A DNA stretch of 64,000 nucleotides from contig OZ020267.1 of assembly GCA_963971225.1 (NCBI GenBank), forward strand, positions 30,016,298 through 30,080,297. Direction: 5' to 3'. Origin of the DNA: Melieria omissa (Eukaryota; Arthropoda; Insecta; Diptera; Ulidiidae). The translations under genes and the position numbers were made by a program. Below are positions 24,261-35,449 of the stretch, piece by piece; position 1 is the first letter of the stretch, and every line of letters starts with the position of its first letter. The notes below the pieces were generated by a model. The model had not been told where the DNA came from and ran no database searches. It saw only the letters and a program-made list of their open reading frames with translations.

Positions 24261-27205
24261 TGTAATGTTGCTTTGTATTTCGGCAGTTAGAAATGGTTGT
24301 TTTTGTTATTGTTGTCATCGTTGCAAAGTTCCATTGCTGTAGAATTGCGAACGTGGCTTGTCTGTTGAAAAATTAATTGCATGCAATATTCCTTTAAGTT
24401 CTTTCTTTGCCATTATTTGTTGTTGTGTTTTTGTTTTTTCCTTGTTTGTTGTGTTTTACTAAGAATAAAACTAATTTTAATTGCATTCTAATGAAATTCG
24501 TTCTGAATTTATAATATAGGAAAACGAATATGGGACAACGGCTGGAGATGTCTTTTGAATTTTCATGCAATGTTTACTTCTTGCTAATTTAAATTTGTGT
24601 CTATTAAATTCAGGTGATGATAAAAACTTAATTCATTTATTTTTTATTTATTAAATTAATAAAGAATATTTGTATAATAAATATAATAAATATAATAAAT
24701 AAATAAATAAATAAATAAATACATAATAAAATAAAAATAAGATAATAAATAATAAAATAAATGTTTTCTAAAGATGCTCGAGAATACATTAAGACATTGC
24801 CAAGCTCTGCTTTTCTTCTCTTTTCTCAAATCTTATCTGTGCATGTGTGCCCCATACATATGGACTACTTTCACCCTTCACTCGTTCGATGCAACTTGTC
24901 GTCGGCCACGCCACACCGCGCTGTGGCATTTGAACTGACTTAAGTAAATATCGTAGTTCATTTCGGCCATTATCTGCATGCATTCACATTTGCACAGCAC
25001 ATTTAATTGCGACACAGTGTGACCATATAACTGGCCATTCATATTGCTTTCGTTCCTTCTTTTCTTAGCCTTTCGCAACCAGGACACCGGAAAGCCACCA
25101 AACAACATCGGCGACAATGCGCAGAGCGCAGCACAAGCAAAACAATCACCTACAGACGACAGCGACACATCCGCCGCACGCACATAATCATTTCCGACAA
25201 TTAATTTGTTTGTCCACAAATACCAACAACACCGCTACCGACACCAAAACCATTACAATTACACTAAAACATTTTGCGAATTGCGCAGCTTAAATGCGTC
25301 GCCTCGGCGGCGAGTGGCGGCCATTGCTATGGTTTGCATTGGCCAATTCAACATTTGGCCCAATTGCCGACAGAAACTTCTTAGCATGGCCCGTAAGCGG
25401 GCAGCAAGTGGCGCGAACCGATTGAGTCTTGATGCTTCAGAGCGTCAGGCTGTCCGACTCTTAACCACACATTTGCAACCGCATGTGTGCACTCGCACAC
25501 ACACACACACACACGTATAGGGACACTTATCCCTGCCGAAGCCAAAGCACTCATTGTCAGCTCGAGTGAGTTCGGTGCGCGGGCTGTGCGGTTAATGCGG
25601 CCCATTGTAACTCAACGGGCTACAGCTGCGCCAAATGACTTTGTTAGGACTTTTTGCAGCCAACGCAGTTGGTTTTCTTGCTGCAACATCTTAGTTGCTG
25701 AATTTGAAAAGTGTCACTTTATTTGTTTTAGTATTTCTTAATTGCTCGAAGGCTGTGGGCGATTCATGTGTTAAGGACGCAAGTGCTGTCTGGTGTCCAA
25801 CTGAAGTTTGGCTGGCGAAGGTTTAGCCAATCTTACGAAACTGCAGTGCGTGGGTTCATAATTTCATTTTCTTATTCTCTCCCTTCAGTTTCATATTCTT
25901 TGTTTTTAGTTTAGGATGTTGCTGAATATTGATTCGCTGCACTGTGTCCACATCCATGCTCGACAAAAAAGCAATAGAAAATTGATACACATGCATCATT
26001 GCAACGCTTTTCCGAGGAGTCACTGAGACTGGATACCCTTCTCTCATCTATTAGCTTTAAGGCACAATTCTGCATGCGGTTCAGGAGCTACAGATGTGCG
26101 GCTTCTGCCCACAAGTGCGAAGTTTGGTTCGAATATGTCTATCGACACATTCCCACATTTTGCAAAGGTTCTTCTTTTTTAGCTAACGTCTAGCAATTCG
26201 AAAGTTGAAGTTCCTTAAAGAAGAACGTATGAGTTTTTTGAAGGGGAATGGTGGTGAACTGTTTAAAAAATGAAAACAGATTTTTCTTGTATTACAAATT
26301 CTGGAAGTTTTGAAAACATTGTCTAAAAAATTCAACTCAATATTTCAACTAAAAGTTCGCAAATGTTTGTTCATAATTTTGCTGCTTATTCGAGCCGAAT
26401 GAAGCTTTAGATTACTAAATTTGTTAGCTGTTGTTGTCGATTGCAAGACTATTCACTCATCAAAGTGATATTTTTTGTCTTTAATATGTTTTCAGTTTAA
26501 ATTTCAAACTTTTTAAGTGCATTTATAAGTAGTTATGAGCATAGCTTTTTTATCCCTTTTTTTAATAAATTTTAACAAAACCCATAACTCAGTATATATT
26601 AAGGTTCTTTCACCCTGCATCACTAGATTTAAAAACAAAAATTTTAATAGCTCAGAAACGGAAACATATTTATGCGTCTTTAATTATGTTCTCTCACACT
26701 TTCGGGGTCCGCCGCTCGAAAATTCAAAGATAGACTACACTCTACCACACATTATAACACATTTAAAATTCTCTTTAAAATATATTAAAAAAACAAACAT
26801 AAAATAAAAAAAAATATATAAAAAACTTAGCAATTGCTGCACTCAAGGACATTGTGTTGGCATTCAGCGAAATAGCTTCACGGATTTGCTTTGTCTTTAA
26901 ATGTGCAAAGTGGCTTCTGTCAATTTGCTAATAAAATTTGTTATTAATGTGCACTGTTGTTTCCATTCAGCTTCTAGCGAGCAAAAAACGCTCGCATGTC
27001 AGTGTAGATGTTTGTATGTGTGAGTGTGACAGTGTGTGTTGTGAGCATCTAAAATGTATGCAATAAATTTCATATTTTACAGCATACACGCGCGCGCACA
27101 ACAGCAACAACAAAAACAAAATCAACAACAACAACAAAAAGTCGTATAAAGTGAACACATATGCACAGAATTTGTGTTTTTGGTGACTGTGTCAATGGTC
27201 GCTTA
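24261..27205. other. No gene recognised; short repeats
   Basis: AATA repeats occur at about 24680-24760 and a CA run at 25497-25516. A GC-richer stretch at about 24880-25680 is open in several short frames, none with a recognisable domain. The rest is AT-rich unique sequence. Confidence 0.4.
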
Positions 27206-27211
27206 AATAAG

Positions 27212-27275
27212 CAAAAATAAAAGGTTTCGCAGCGATAGTGCAGTTGCGAAGTGCGAGCGGATTGAGAGGAACGAG
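27212..27275 (+). promoter_or_regulatory. Core-promoter-like cluster
   Basis: A TATA-like AAAATAAAAGG (about 27213-27223) lies some 25-30 bases before an initiator-like TGCAGT (fits BBCABW, candidate start A at 27242). GAACG at +28 to +32 fits the downstream promoter element at four of five positions. The following sequence is GC-rich, as in fly 5' leaders. No transcript evidence is available and the motifs are short, so this is only a candidate. Confidence 0.3.
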
Positions 27276-27755
27276 ACTTGTGTTCTTGTTGTTGCTGTTG
27301 TTGTTGTTGTTGTAGTTGTCGACGCACAAGTTTATTCAGCAACGCGCCAGAAGCAATAAATTTCCAAGTGTACAATTTCTTTCAGTTTTGCTCGTCGTTT
27401 GCGCCTCCTCGCCCGCCAGTGCGCGTTTGGCGCACGAGTGTGGCGACAAGTGGCGTTTTCTTAAAGTTTCGCGGCACTTTGCTGCGCACTGCGCGCTCAA
27501 TTGAACGCCAGCAGCATTGGCCAGCCATTTCTAGTTCTTTCTAGTGTTTTGCGCTTTTTTTTTTGTTGTTTTCCGCCATATATTTTGTTGCGGAGTTTAT
27601 GATATGTAACTGCAACTGCGGGGCATCTGTTTCGCATACGTTCTTTTTTTCGGCGTATGTGACACACACACACACATAGCCATACAAAGATATGTGCATA
27701 GTACGTGAATTAGAATTTACAGGGTTGCATTGAAACCATCAACTTGTCGGTTGAG

Positions 27756-28413
27756 ATTAGATTAGATTAGATTAGATTAGATTAGATTAGATTACATTAG
27801 ATTAGATTAGATTACATTAGATTACATTAGATTAGATTAGATTAGATTAGATTAGATTAGATTAGATTAGATTAGATTAGATTAGATTAGATTAGATTAG
27901 ATTAGATTAGATTAGATTAGATTAGATTAGATTAGATTAGATTAGATTAGATTAGATTAGATTAGATTAGATTAGATTAGATTAGATTAGATTAGATTAG
28001 ATTAGATTAGATTAGATTAGATTAGATTAGATTAGATTAGATTAGATTAGATTAGATTAGATTAGATTAGATTAGATTAGATTAGATTAGATTAGATTAG
28101 ATTAGATTAGATTAGATTAGATTAGATTAGATTAGATTAGATTAGATTAGATTAGATTAGATTAGATTAGATTAGATTAGATTAGATTAGATTAGATTAG
28201 ATTAGATTAGATTAGATTAGATTAGATTAGATTAGATTAGATTAGATTAGATTAGATTAGATTAGATTAGATTAGATTAGATTAGATTAGATTAGATTAG
28301 ATTAGATTAGATTAGATTAGATTAGATTAGATTAGATTAGATTAGATTAGATTAGATTAGATTAGATTAGATTAGATTAGATTAGATTAGATTAGATTAG
28401 ATTAGATTAGATT
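27756..28413. repeat. (ATTAG)n array, left block
   Basis: About 131 units of ATTAG run in tandem. Three ATTAC variants sit near the left edge, at 27791, 27811 and 27821. The block is otherwise uniform and ends in a GTT-rich island. Confidence 0.97.
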
Positions 28414-28505
28414 GTTTGTGTTGTTGTTGATGTGTTGGAGTTGAGTTGAGTTTGTGAGTTGATTTTGAGTTGAGTTGAGTTATTGGTTTGAGTTGAGTTG
28501 GGTTG
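28414..28505. repeat. GAGTT-type island inside the ATTAG array
   Basis: This 92-bp interruption is built largely of TTGAG/GAGTT pentamers with GTT repeats at its left. It ends GGTTG directly before the right ATTAG block. The same TTGAG unit stands immediately left of the first ATTAG unit (27751-27755). Confidence 0.8.
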
Positions 28506-30010
28506 ATTAGATTAGATTAGATTAGATTAGATTAGATTAGATTAGATTAGATTAGATTAGATTAGATTAGATTAGATTAGATTAGATTAGATTAGATTAG
28601 ATTAGATTAGATTAGATTAGATTAGATTAGATTAGATTAGATTAGATTAGATTAGATTAGATTAGATTAGATTAGATTAGATTAGATTAGATTAGATTAG
28701 ATTAGATTAGATTAGATTAGATTAGATTAGATTAGATTAGATTAGATTAGATTAGATTAGATTAGATTAGATTAGATTAGATTAGATTAGATTAGATTAG
28801 ATTAGATTAGATTAGATTAGATTAGATTAGATTAGATTAGATTAGATTAGATTAGATTAGATTAGATTAGATTAGATTAGATTAGATTAGATTAGATTAG
28901 ATTAGATTAGATTAGATTAGATTAGATTAGATTAGATTAGATTAGATTAGATTAGATTAGATTAGATTAGATTAGATTAGATTAGATTAGATTAGATTAG
29001 ATTAGATTAGATTAGATTAGATTAGATTAGATTAGATTAGATTAGATTAGATTAGATTAGATTAGATTAGATTAGATTAGATTAGATTAGATTAGATTAG
29101 ATTAGATTAGATTAGATTAGATTAGATTAGATTAGATTAGATTAGATTAGATTAGATTAGATTAGATTAGATTAGATTAGATTAGATTAGATTAGATTAG
29201 ATTAGATTAGATTAGATTAGATTAGATTAGATTAGATTAGATTAGATTAGATTAGATTAGATTAGATTAGATTAGATTAGATTAGATTAGATTAGATTAG
29301 ATTAGATTAGATTAGATTAGATTAGATTAGATTAGATTAGATTAGATTAGATTAGATTAGATTAGATTAGATTAGATTAGATTAGATTAGATTAGATTAG
29401 ATTAGATTAGATTAGATTAGATTAGATTAGATTAGATTAGATTAGATTAGATTAGATTAGATTAGATTAGATTAGATTAGATTAGATTAGATTAGATTAG
29501 ATTAGATTAGATTAGATTAGATTAGATTAGATTAGATTAGATTAGATTAGATTAGATTAGATTAGATTAGATTAGATTAGATTAGATTAGATTAGATTAG
29601 ATTAGATTAGATTAGATTAGATTAGATTAGATTAGATTAGATTAGATTAGATTAGATTAGATTAGATTAGATTAGATTAGATTAGATTAGATTAGATTAG
29701 ATTAGATTAGATTAGATTAGATTAGATTAGATTAGATTAGATTAGATTAGATTAGATTAGATTAGATTAGATTAGATTAGATTAGATTAGATTAGATTAG
29801 ATTAGATTAGATTAGATTAGATTAGATTAGATTAGATTAGATTAGATTAGATTAGATTAGATTAGATTAGATTAGATTAGATTAGATTAGATTAGATTAG
29901 ATTAGATTAGAATAGATTAGATTAGATTAGATTAGATTAGATTAGATTAGATTAGATTAGATTAGATTAGATTAGATTAGATTAGATTAGATTAGATTAG
30001 ATTAGAATAG
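28506..30010. repeat. (ATTAG)n array, right block
   Basis: The block is 1505 bp, 301 units of ATTAG. The only variants visible are AATAG at 29911-29915 and the last unit, 30006-30010. The block is strikingly uniform, and true length may differ from the assembly because such arrays collapse or expand. Confidence 0.97.
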
Positions 30011-31790
30011 TTTAATGTTTAGAAAATGACACCCCAGCTGAATCGTCTTTTGACTGATCACTGATCATTTCTGACTTGTTTTCCAAAACCTGTGCTTAGT
30101 TAAAAGTGAGCCAAATGTTCCCTTGTGGCTTATCGCTTTCCATCAACTCAATGAATCACCCTGTATGCGCTTTTCTACATGGCTGTGTGCATTAGATGCG
30201 CCATGCGCGCAAATGTGTGAGTGCAGTGTTTGTGTGTGTATGTGTGTGTGAATTTCTAGACATCCTCATGTTGGTGTTTGTGTTTTGCAGCATGTGGCAT
30301 GGCAACATACAATGTTGTATGTAGTAGTTGCGCTACATTTCTATTTTTTTCGCACATGTTGTTGTTGTAATTGTTGTTGTTGTGGTGCTTTCTTCCGTCC
30401 GTCATGTTGCCCCGGCGGAAACTCACAAAATAAATGCAACATTTGGCAGCGAATTTCATTGCAAACGGAAAGTGAACAGCAGCAGCTACAACAACTGCAA
30501 CAACATACGGCAGCAGCGACAAAAATGGCGGCAATATCAAAATTTGATAGAGCAGGGGCATAGTGGCAGCTGCAACAACTACAACGACAACAAGCACAGC
30601 AGTTAGCACAAAAGTCCTTGGACCTTGGACACTTGCTGCTACCTTCCTGCCGCCAACGGCCAACACTCACACACACACACAGACACAGAGTCCCTCACAC
30701 GCACGCCGGCACTTCTCATACACGCACACTTGTGCGTTAGCTGCTGGCGCGTTGTGTCGCGCTGCACCGACTTTTGCTGCTGCTGTTGCTTCTTCTTGCT
30801 AACTGTATACTCTAATTTTCTTCTTCTTCGTGTTCGTTTTTGTGTAAAGTATCCCGCTGCTGCTGTCGCAATTTCTTTTTATTGTTTCACATTTTATTGC
30901 TGCATCACTTTGTGCATATGTGTGTGTGTGTGTGACTCTGCCAACGCATATGTGTGATGTATGTGTCTGTATGTGTGTGAGTGCGCGACAACTTCCTTTT
31001 TGCGTTTTCTTGACGCTTGTCCAAGTGGAGCCTTGCTGCGCTTGGGCGCTGCTGTTGTTGCGGTTGTTGGTTTTATTGTTTTTGTTGTTGCTGCAGCTGT
31101 TAAGATGTATGTATGCTGCCGCCAGCTTCCACTGCGCGCTCGGCTGCCAACCTCGCTAACTGTTTGGCTACTTGGCCGCCTCGCTGGCCGTTAAGCATTC
31201 TGTCTAAACTTTTGATTACGCACGACACACGCATATGCGGCCCGCTCGTTCGTCTGCCCGCCTTGTGTTCGTTGCTGCAATATTCCTGCCGTCGCGGTGC
31301 TTTCAGATTTGGATCGCTCACTTGTAAACTTTTACAACGACACCGACAGACAGCAACAATGCGTATCGCATTGTCAGCATCAACACTGCTTCACTTACAA
31401 ACGTATGCACTCATACATAGCTACATACATACCGTTATGTGCATATATACGTATGGTGTGTTTGTGTGAGATTTGTGTGCGAATTTTCATAAAAATCTTT
31501 TGGCAATAATCTTGACAATAATAACATCAAAGTATTTTCAAACTCTCGCATCATAAAAATGCATTAATTCCGCAGTTCCGGCGCTTAACTGCCAAACTAG
31601 CTGGCCAAAGGCGTCCAAAAGTCGTGTGCAGGGTTATTAGTGTTCCGTTAAATTGAATATACATATATAAAGACAGATTTGAGAAATCGATAAAAATTCA
31701 AATGGAAGTTTTACTGATTTTCATGGACAACACTTTGCTAAACAGGTTTTAGTTTATATGCGAGGAGTTAGCAGATTAACAAAAACTTAC
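30011..31790. other. No gene recognised; GTT, CA and GT repeats
   Basis: The stretch holds GTT triplets (30358-30385), mixed CAA/CAG tracts (30477-30600), CA runs (30666-30690) and GT runs (30917-30935). From about 30280 to 31480 both strands have several overlapping low-complexity frames, none with domain evidence. This looks like typical fly intronic or regulatory sequence. Confidence 0.45.
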
Positions 31791-31794
31791 TATA

Positions 31795-32545
31795 ATTCAA
31801 AATTAGTGAGGCGCAAAACAATATTTATTATAATTCAAAATTAATGCAGCATTTTTTCAATTATTCTGTGTTAGCTTTGTACAAATCGGGTTAAGTTTAT
31901 TAATTTTAAAAAATTTTAGAAACAAAGTCCATATTTGAAGTTTTTATCAGTGCACGCTCAACTTTAATAGGGAAGGCGTGGCACCACAAAAAAATATTTA
32001 TAATAATTCAAAATTAGTGCGATATTTTTGCAATTCTGTATTAGCTTTGTACAAATCGGGTTAAACTTAATAACTAAAAAAAAATTTAGAAACAAAGTCG
32101 ATATATGAAGTTTTTCTCAGTGCCCGCTTAACTTTAATAGGGAATAGGGAATTTAATAGGGCGTTGCAGCGCAAACAAATATTGTATTAGAAAGCCAATA
32201 AGTTTTTAAATATACTTCAAAATAAGTATAGTATTTTTGCAACTATCCCGTGTTAAGTTTGTACAAATCGTGTTAAATTTATTAATTTTAAAAAATTTTG
32301 GGAACAAAGTCCATATTTGAAGTTTTCATCAGTGCCCGCCCAACTTTAATGGGGAGGGCGTGGCAGCGCAAAAAATATTTATTATAATTCAAAATTAGTG
32401 CGCCAATTTCTCAATCATTCTGTGTTAGTTTTGTACAAATCGGGTTAAATTTAATCATTTTAAAGGAATTAGAAAAACAAAGTCCATATTTGAAGTTTTT
32501 ATCAGTGCCCGCTTAACTTTAATAGGAAAGGCGTGGCAGCGCAAA
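31795..32545. repeat. Tandem array, four units of about 170 bp
   Basis: The anchor ACAAATCGGGTTAA and its variants recur at 31881, 32051, 32263 and 32434, with spacing 170, 212 and 171. Shared blocks are AACAAAGTCCATATTTGAAG, ATCAGTGCCCGC, AACTTTAATAGGGA and GGCGTGGCAGCGCAAA. The third interval carries about 42 extra bases. The unit is close to nucleosomal length. Confidence 0.85.
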
Positions 32546-32822
32546 CAAGTATTTTATTAGAAAGCTAATAGATCTAAGTATATATAAAACACATAGACTT
32601 TAGATTAAATAGGTTTATTGTAATAAAAAAAATGCAAACATTCGTTAACATCCTTAACGAATCAAAGGAACGAAATGGGTTAAACATGAATAAGTTTTCT
32701 ATTCACATATTATTTCTTTCAAGTTTCGGTGCTTTTAGGGCATCTGCAGCATTTTTTGCTCTCCAAGGATTATCATATACTGAAAGGACTGGAGTAAATT
32801 ATCAAGGATCAAGTATATATTA

Positions 32823-33286
32823 CACCGTGCGACAACAAATTTTACACACGAAAAATATACTCGCTAATTTAGGGGCAAAATGTAATAAAACTGCATTTTT
32901 AGTTTTTCTCTCTGACGTCAAGATTTTGTTTTAACGAACTTTGAAATTTCAAGGACATGTTTATTTCAAGAAATTATTTTAAAAATTGAGCGTATTAAAA
33001 AATAACAATATGGGTATCAAATGAAAGAGAAAAATCCTTAGAATCTTAAAAAAATAATTTTTGGTGTAAAAGGACGAAAAGGTATTGAAAATGTTCTTTT
33101 AAAACTTTATCCTTGAATATCCTTGCAAATTTTCAATATTTTTTTTGAAAAAAATATATCTTGAGGATTACTACGTCCTTGAATTTCGTCCTTCTAACTT
33201 TCTTAATTCAGGATATAAAAAATTGAATACTTCTCTCTATCAAACAAAGATATATTTTGAAATTTTTTGATATTTGTTGCACAGTG
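32823..33286. mobile_element. CACNG-ended MITE, family 1, copy b
   Basis: Flanking TTA occurs at 32820-32822 and 33287-33289. The left end CACCGTGCGACAACAAAT and the right end (reverse complement) CACTGTGCAACAAAT form an imperfect inverted repeat with a 3-base gap. It aligns with 10129-10589 over its length. CAC ends and a 3-bp duplication would fit the CACTA/EnSpm group, but without a transposase this stays tentative. Confidence 0.75.
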
Positions 33287-33342
33287 TTATTATTCAAACC
33301 TTCTTAGCACATTTTACTTCAATGATAAAGAGACAGAGAAAA

Positions 33343-33872
33343 CACTGCACAACACAAAAAAAAAATAATAAGTACAAATTCTGAATAAGTACCAAATAAA
33401 CACTTAAACACATTTTCAGTTTTGGTTTAATTCCGGCGCTCGAGTTAACTTCTGAGCTTTGATGTATTCAGAGACATATAGTAGAATTTTATGGCAAATA
33501 TTTTCGTGGTACATTTTGTCCGTAAAAAGTCCTGTTTTACAGGACATTTTTGGCAATTTACAAAAAAAGGGTCAAATTTACCCATACAAATAGTAGCTAT
33601 AGGGTTAACATGTTCCACAAAAATGTTCTTCGTAGTATTTTACATCAAATTGCTGAACACATCTGATACCTAAAATGTGAGGTTACATGGTTTTTGTATG
33701 CCAATTCACCATAAGAATGTGCAAAAAGGGGAAAACTTTGACCACTCCAAAAAAAAAATAAAGACGTAAACTCTCAAAACGCCGATATACGTATATTTTT
33801 TTTTGGCCCCCTCTACCAGAATCCGTTGCCAAAACCTTTTTATTTAAAAAAATTTGATTTTGTTGTGCAGTG
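33343..33872. mobile_element. CACTG-ended MITE, family 2, copy 1
   Basis: The left end CACTGCACAACACAAAA and the right end (reverse complement) CACTGCACAACAAAATC form the inverted repeat. The body matches 60478-60973 in the same orientation with clearly over 80 percent identity by eye. It includes a perfectly kept dyad GTCCTGT-TTT-ACAGGAC at 33529-33545. There is no coding capacity and no clear target duplication. Confidence 0.75.
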
Positions 33873-35445
33873 TAATCGAAAAAAGCAAGTTTGTTGATTA
33901 TTTTTTACTCAGTTAGTTAAGCACATAGACTTAGTTATCAGTCCGTGGAAACAAAATTATGATGAAACAAGATATTTACTTCAAATAAATCTGCTTTTGT
34001 CTTTTTTCTTCCATTCGCTTTGGTAAATGAACATTGGTTTTTAAGTAAATTACGCCACAGTGAATAACTTTTCACAATTCCAAATAAACTCGACCATGTT
34101 AGATGACACACTGCATTTCGCATTATAAAATATGACTAGAAACGCGCGCTTACGAGTACTTTATGAATATTTGCAGCATTTACATAAATTTGAAAACATG
34201 AAGCTGTGCTAAAACATAAAAATGAATTCCAAGAATGGAAAAAATTATTTGAAAACACATTTTTTATGCTGTTTGCATTTGCCAGTGTCGCCCCTGCCAC
34301 ATGCTTGTCGCCGTAAAGCAGCTGACCATATGCAGCGACATGCCATAAGCCGTAAATCAGGGATTAAACCCTACAACAGGCCATTTGTATTGCTGTGCGG
34401 CGAGCGTTGGAGTGGCACTTCTGAATCGAGACACACAAACACACACACGCACACATATAAATACTCAACCATACCATACATGTATTTTTGCATGTGTGTG
34501 CATTTGTAAATATATGCAAATTGTTTGTTTGTCGAGGCAGCAAATTTAATTCGCTTTATTGCGATAGTTTTAATAAATACTCAGAATGCACCGACAGACA
34601 TTTGCGAGTGCATGATTTAAAGCACTGCTCGGCGCATACATAACATAAAACTAATTGCCAAACTACACACATACATTTATTTTATATTTTGTATTTTTTG
34701 AAAGACTTGCTTCGAATGTAAAAGCTAAAAATATTATTTATGTGCCGTATTTATGTACTGTTGGCTGTAGCGACATAACGAATGTGATTACCAGATTAAG
34801 CGGATGTGGCATCTAGTGGGCGGCAACGACAAGTTAACGGAATTAGAGAGCAAAACGAGGCTGACGATGAAGTGTCCGTGTAGCTTAGAATGTTTTGAAG
34901 CATAGCTGAGGATGGTGGGACTAAGACTTGGCTGATCGAAAGTGACAGATATGTAATGACAAAGAAGAAGAAAAGTCAAACAAAAAATTTGGAACAATTT
35001 TGTAAAGTTCGTAGAAAGTTTTAAACATCTTGTAATACAAGGTGATTAAAAAAGTAAGAGAACAAATTTAAAAACTCAGAAGTGCTCATGTTCTGACATT
35101 GGAAGCAGATTGTTGCCCAAACGGCGAATAAGGTTGTGTTCATAAATTCTTTAAAATATTGGAAAGATTTTAAAAAGTTCGAGTAGTCAGTGGAGTAGTC
35201 AGTCAATAAATACACGAAAGCCATTAGATTATTTTTGTTATGAGTTCTAAACGTGGACATTTCTAAGGTTTGTTTGTAGATACAAATACATTTTGTTTAT
35301 ATAAAACCAGGCACTCAATGTTATGAATGTAATTTTTTTTATTAATTAAGTTTTATAATTTAATAATATTTGTTTAAAGAATAATAAAAAAGTGTTTTAT
35401 AAGTGTTTTTGCTGAAACGTTAAAAATGCAGAAAAATGAAAAACA
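33873..35445. other. No gene recognised
   Basis: This is AT-rich unique sequence with a CA run at about 34435-34455. An open frame at 34222-34509 is uniform in composition but has no recognisable domain or splice context. I see nothing else. Confidence 0.4.
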
Positions 35446-35449
35446 CTTT

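Noticed and set aside
27756..30010. Telomere or CRISPR-like array
   Set aside because: Perfect five-base units without spacers rule out CRISPR. The unit is not TTAGG, and flies do not use that telomere repeat.
31100..31321. Minus-strand frame of about 73 codons in GC-richer DNA
   Set aside because: It starts with GTG rather than ATG, has no domain and overlaps other open frames of equal quality.
33388..33660. Separate TTAA element inside the family 2 MITE, ending at GGGTTAA near 33601
   Set aside because: Only one end could be seen, and its dyad lies farther in (bases 22-36) than in the other cases. Kept as a remark only.
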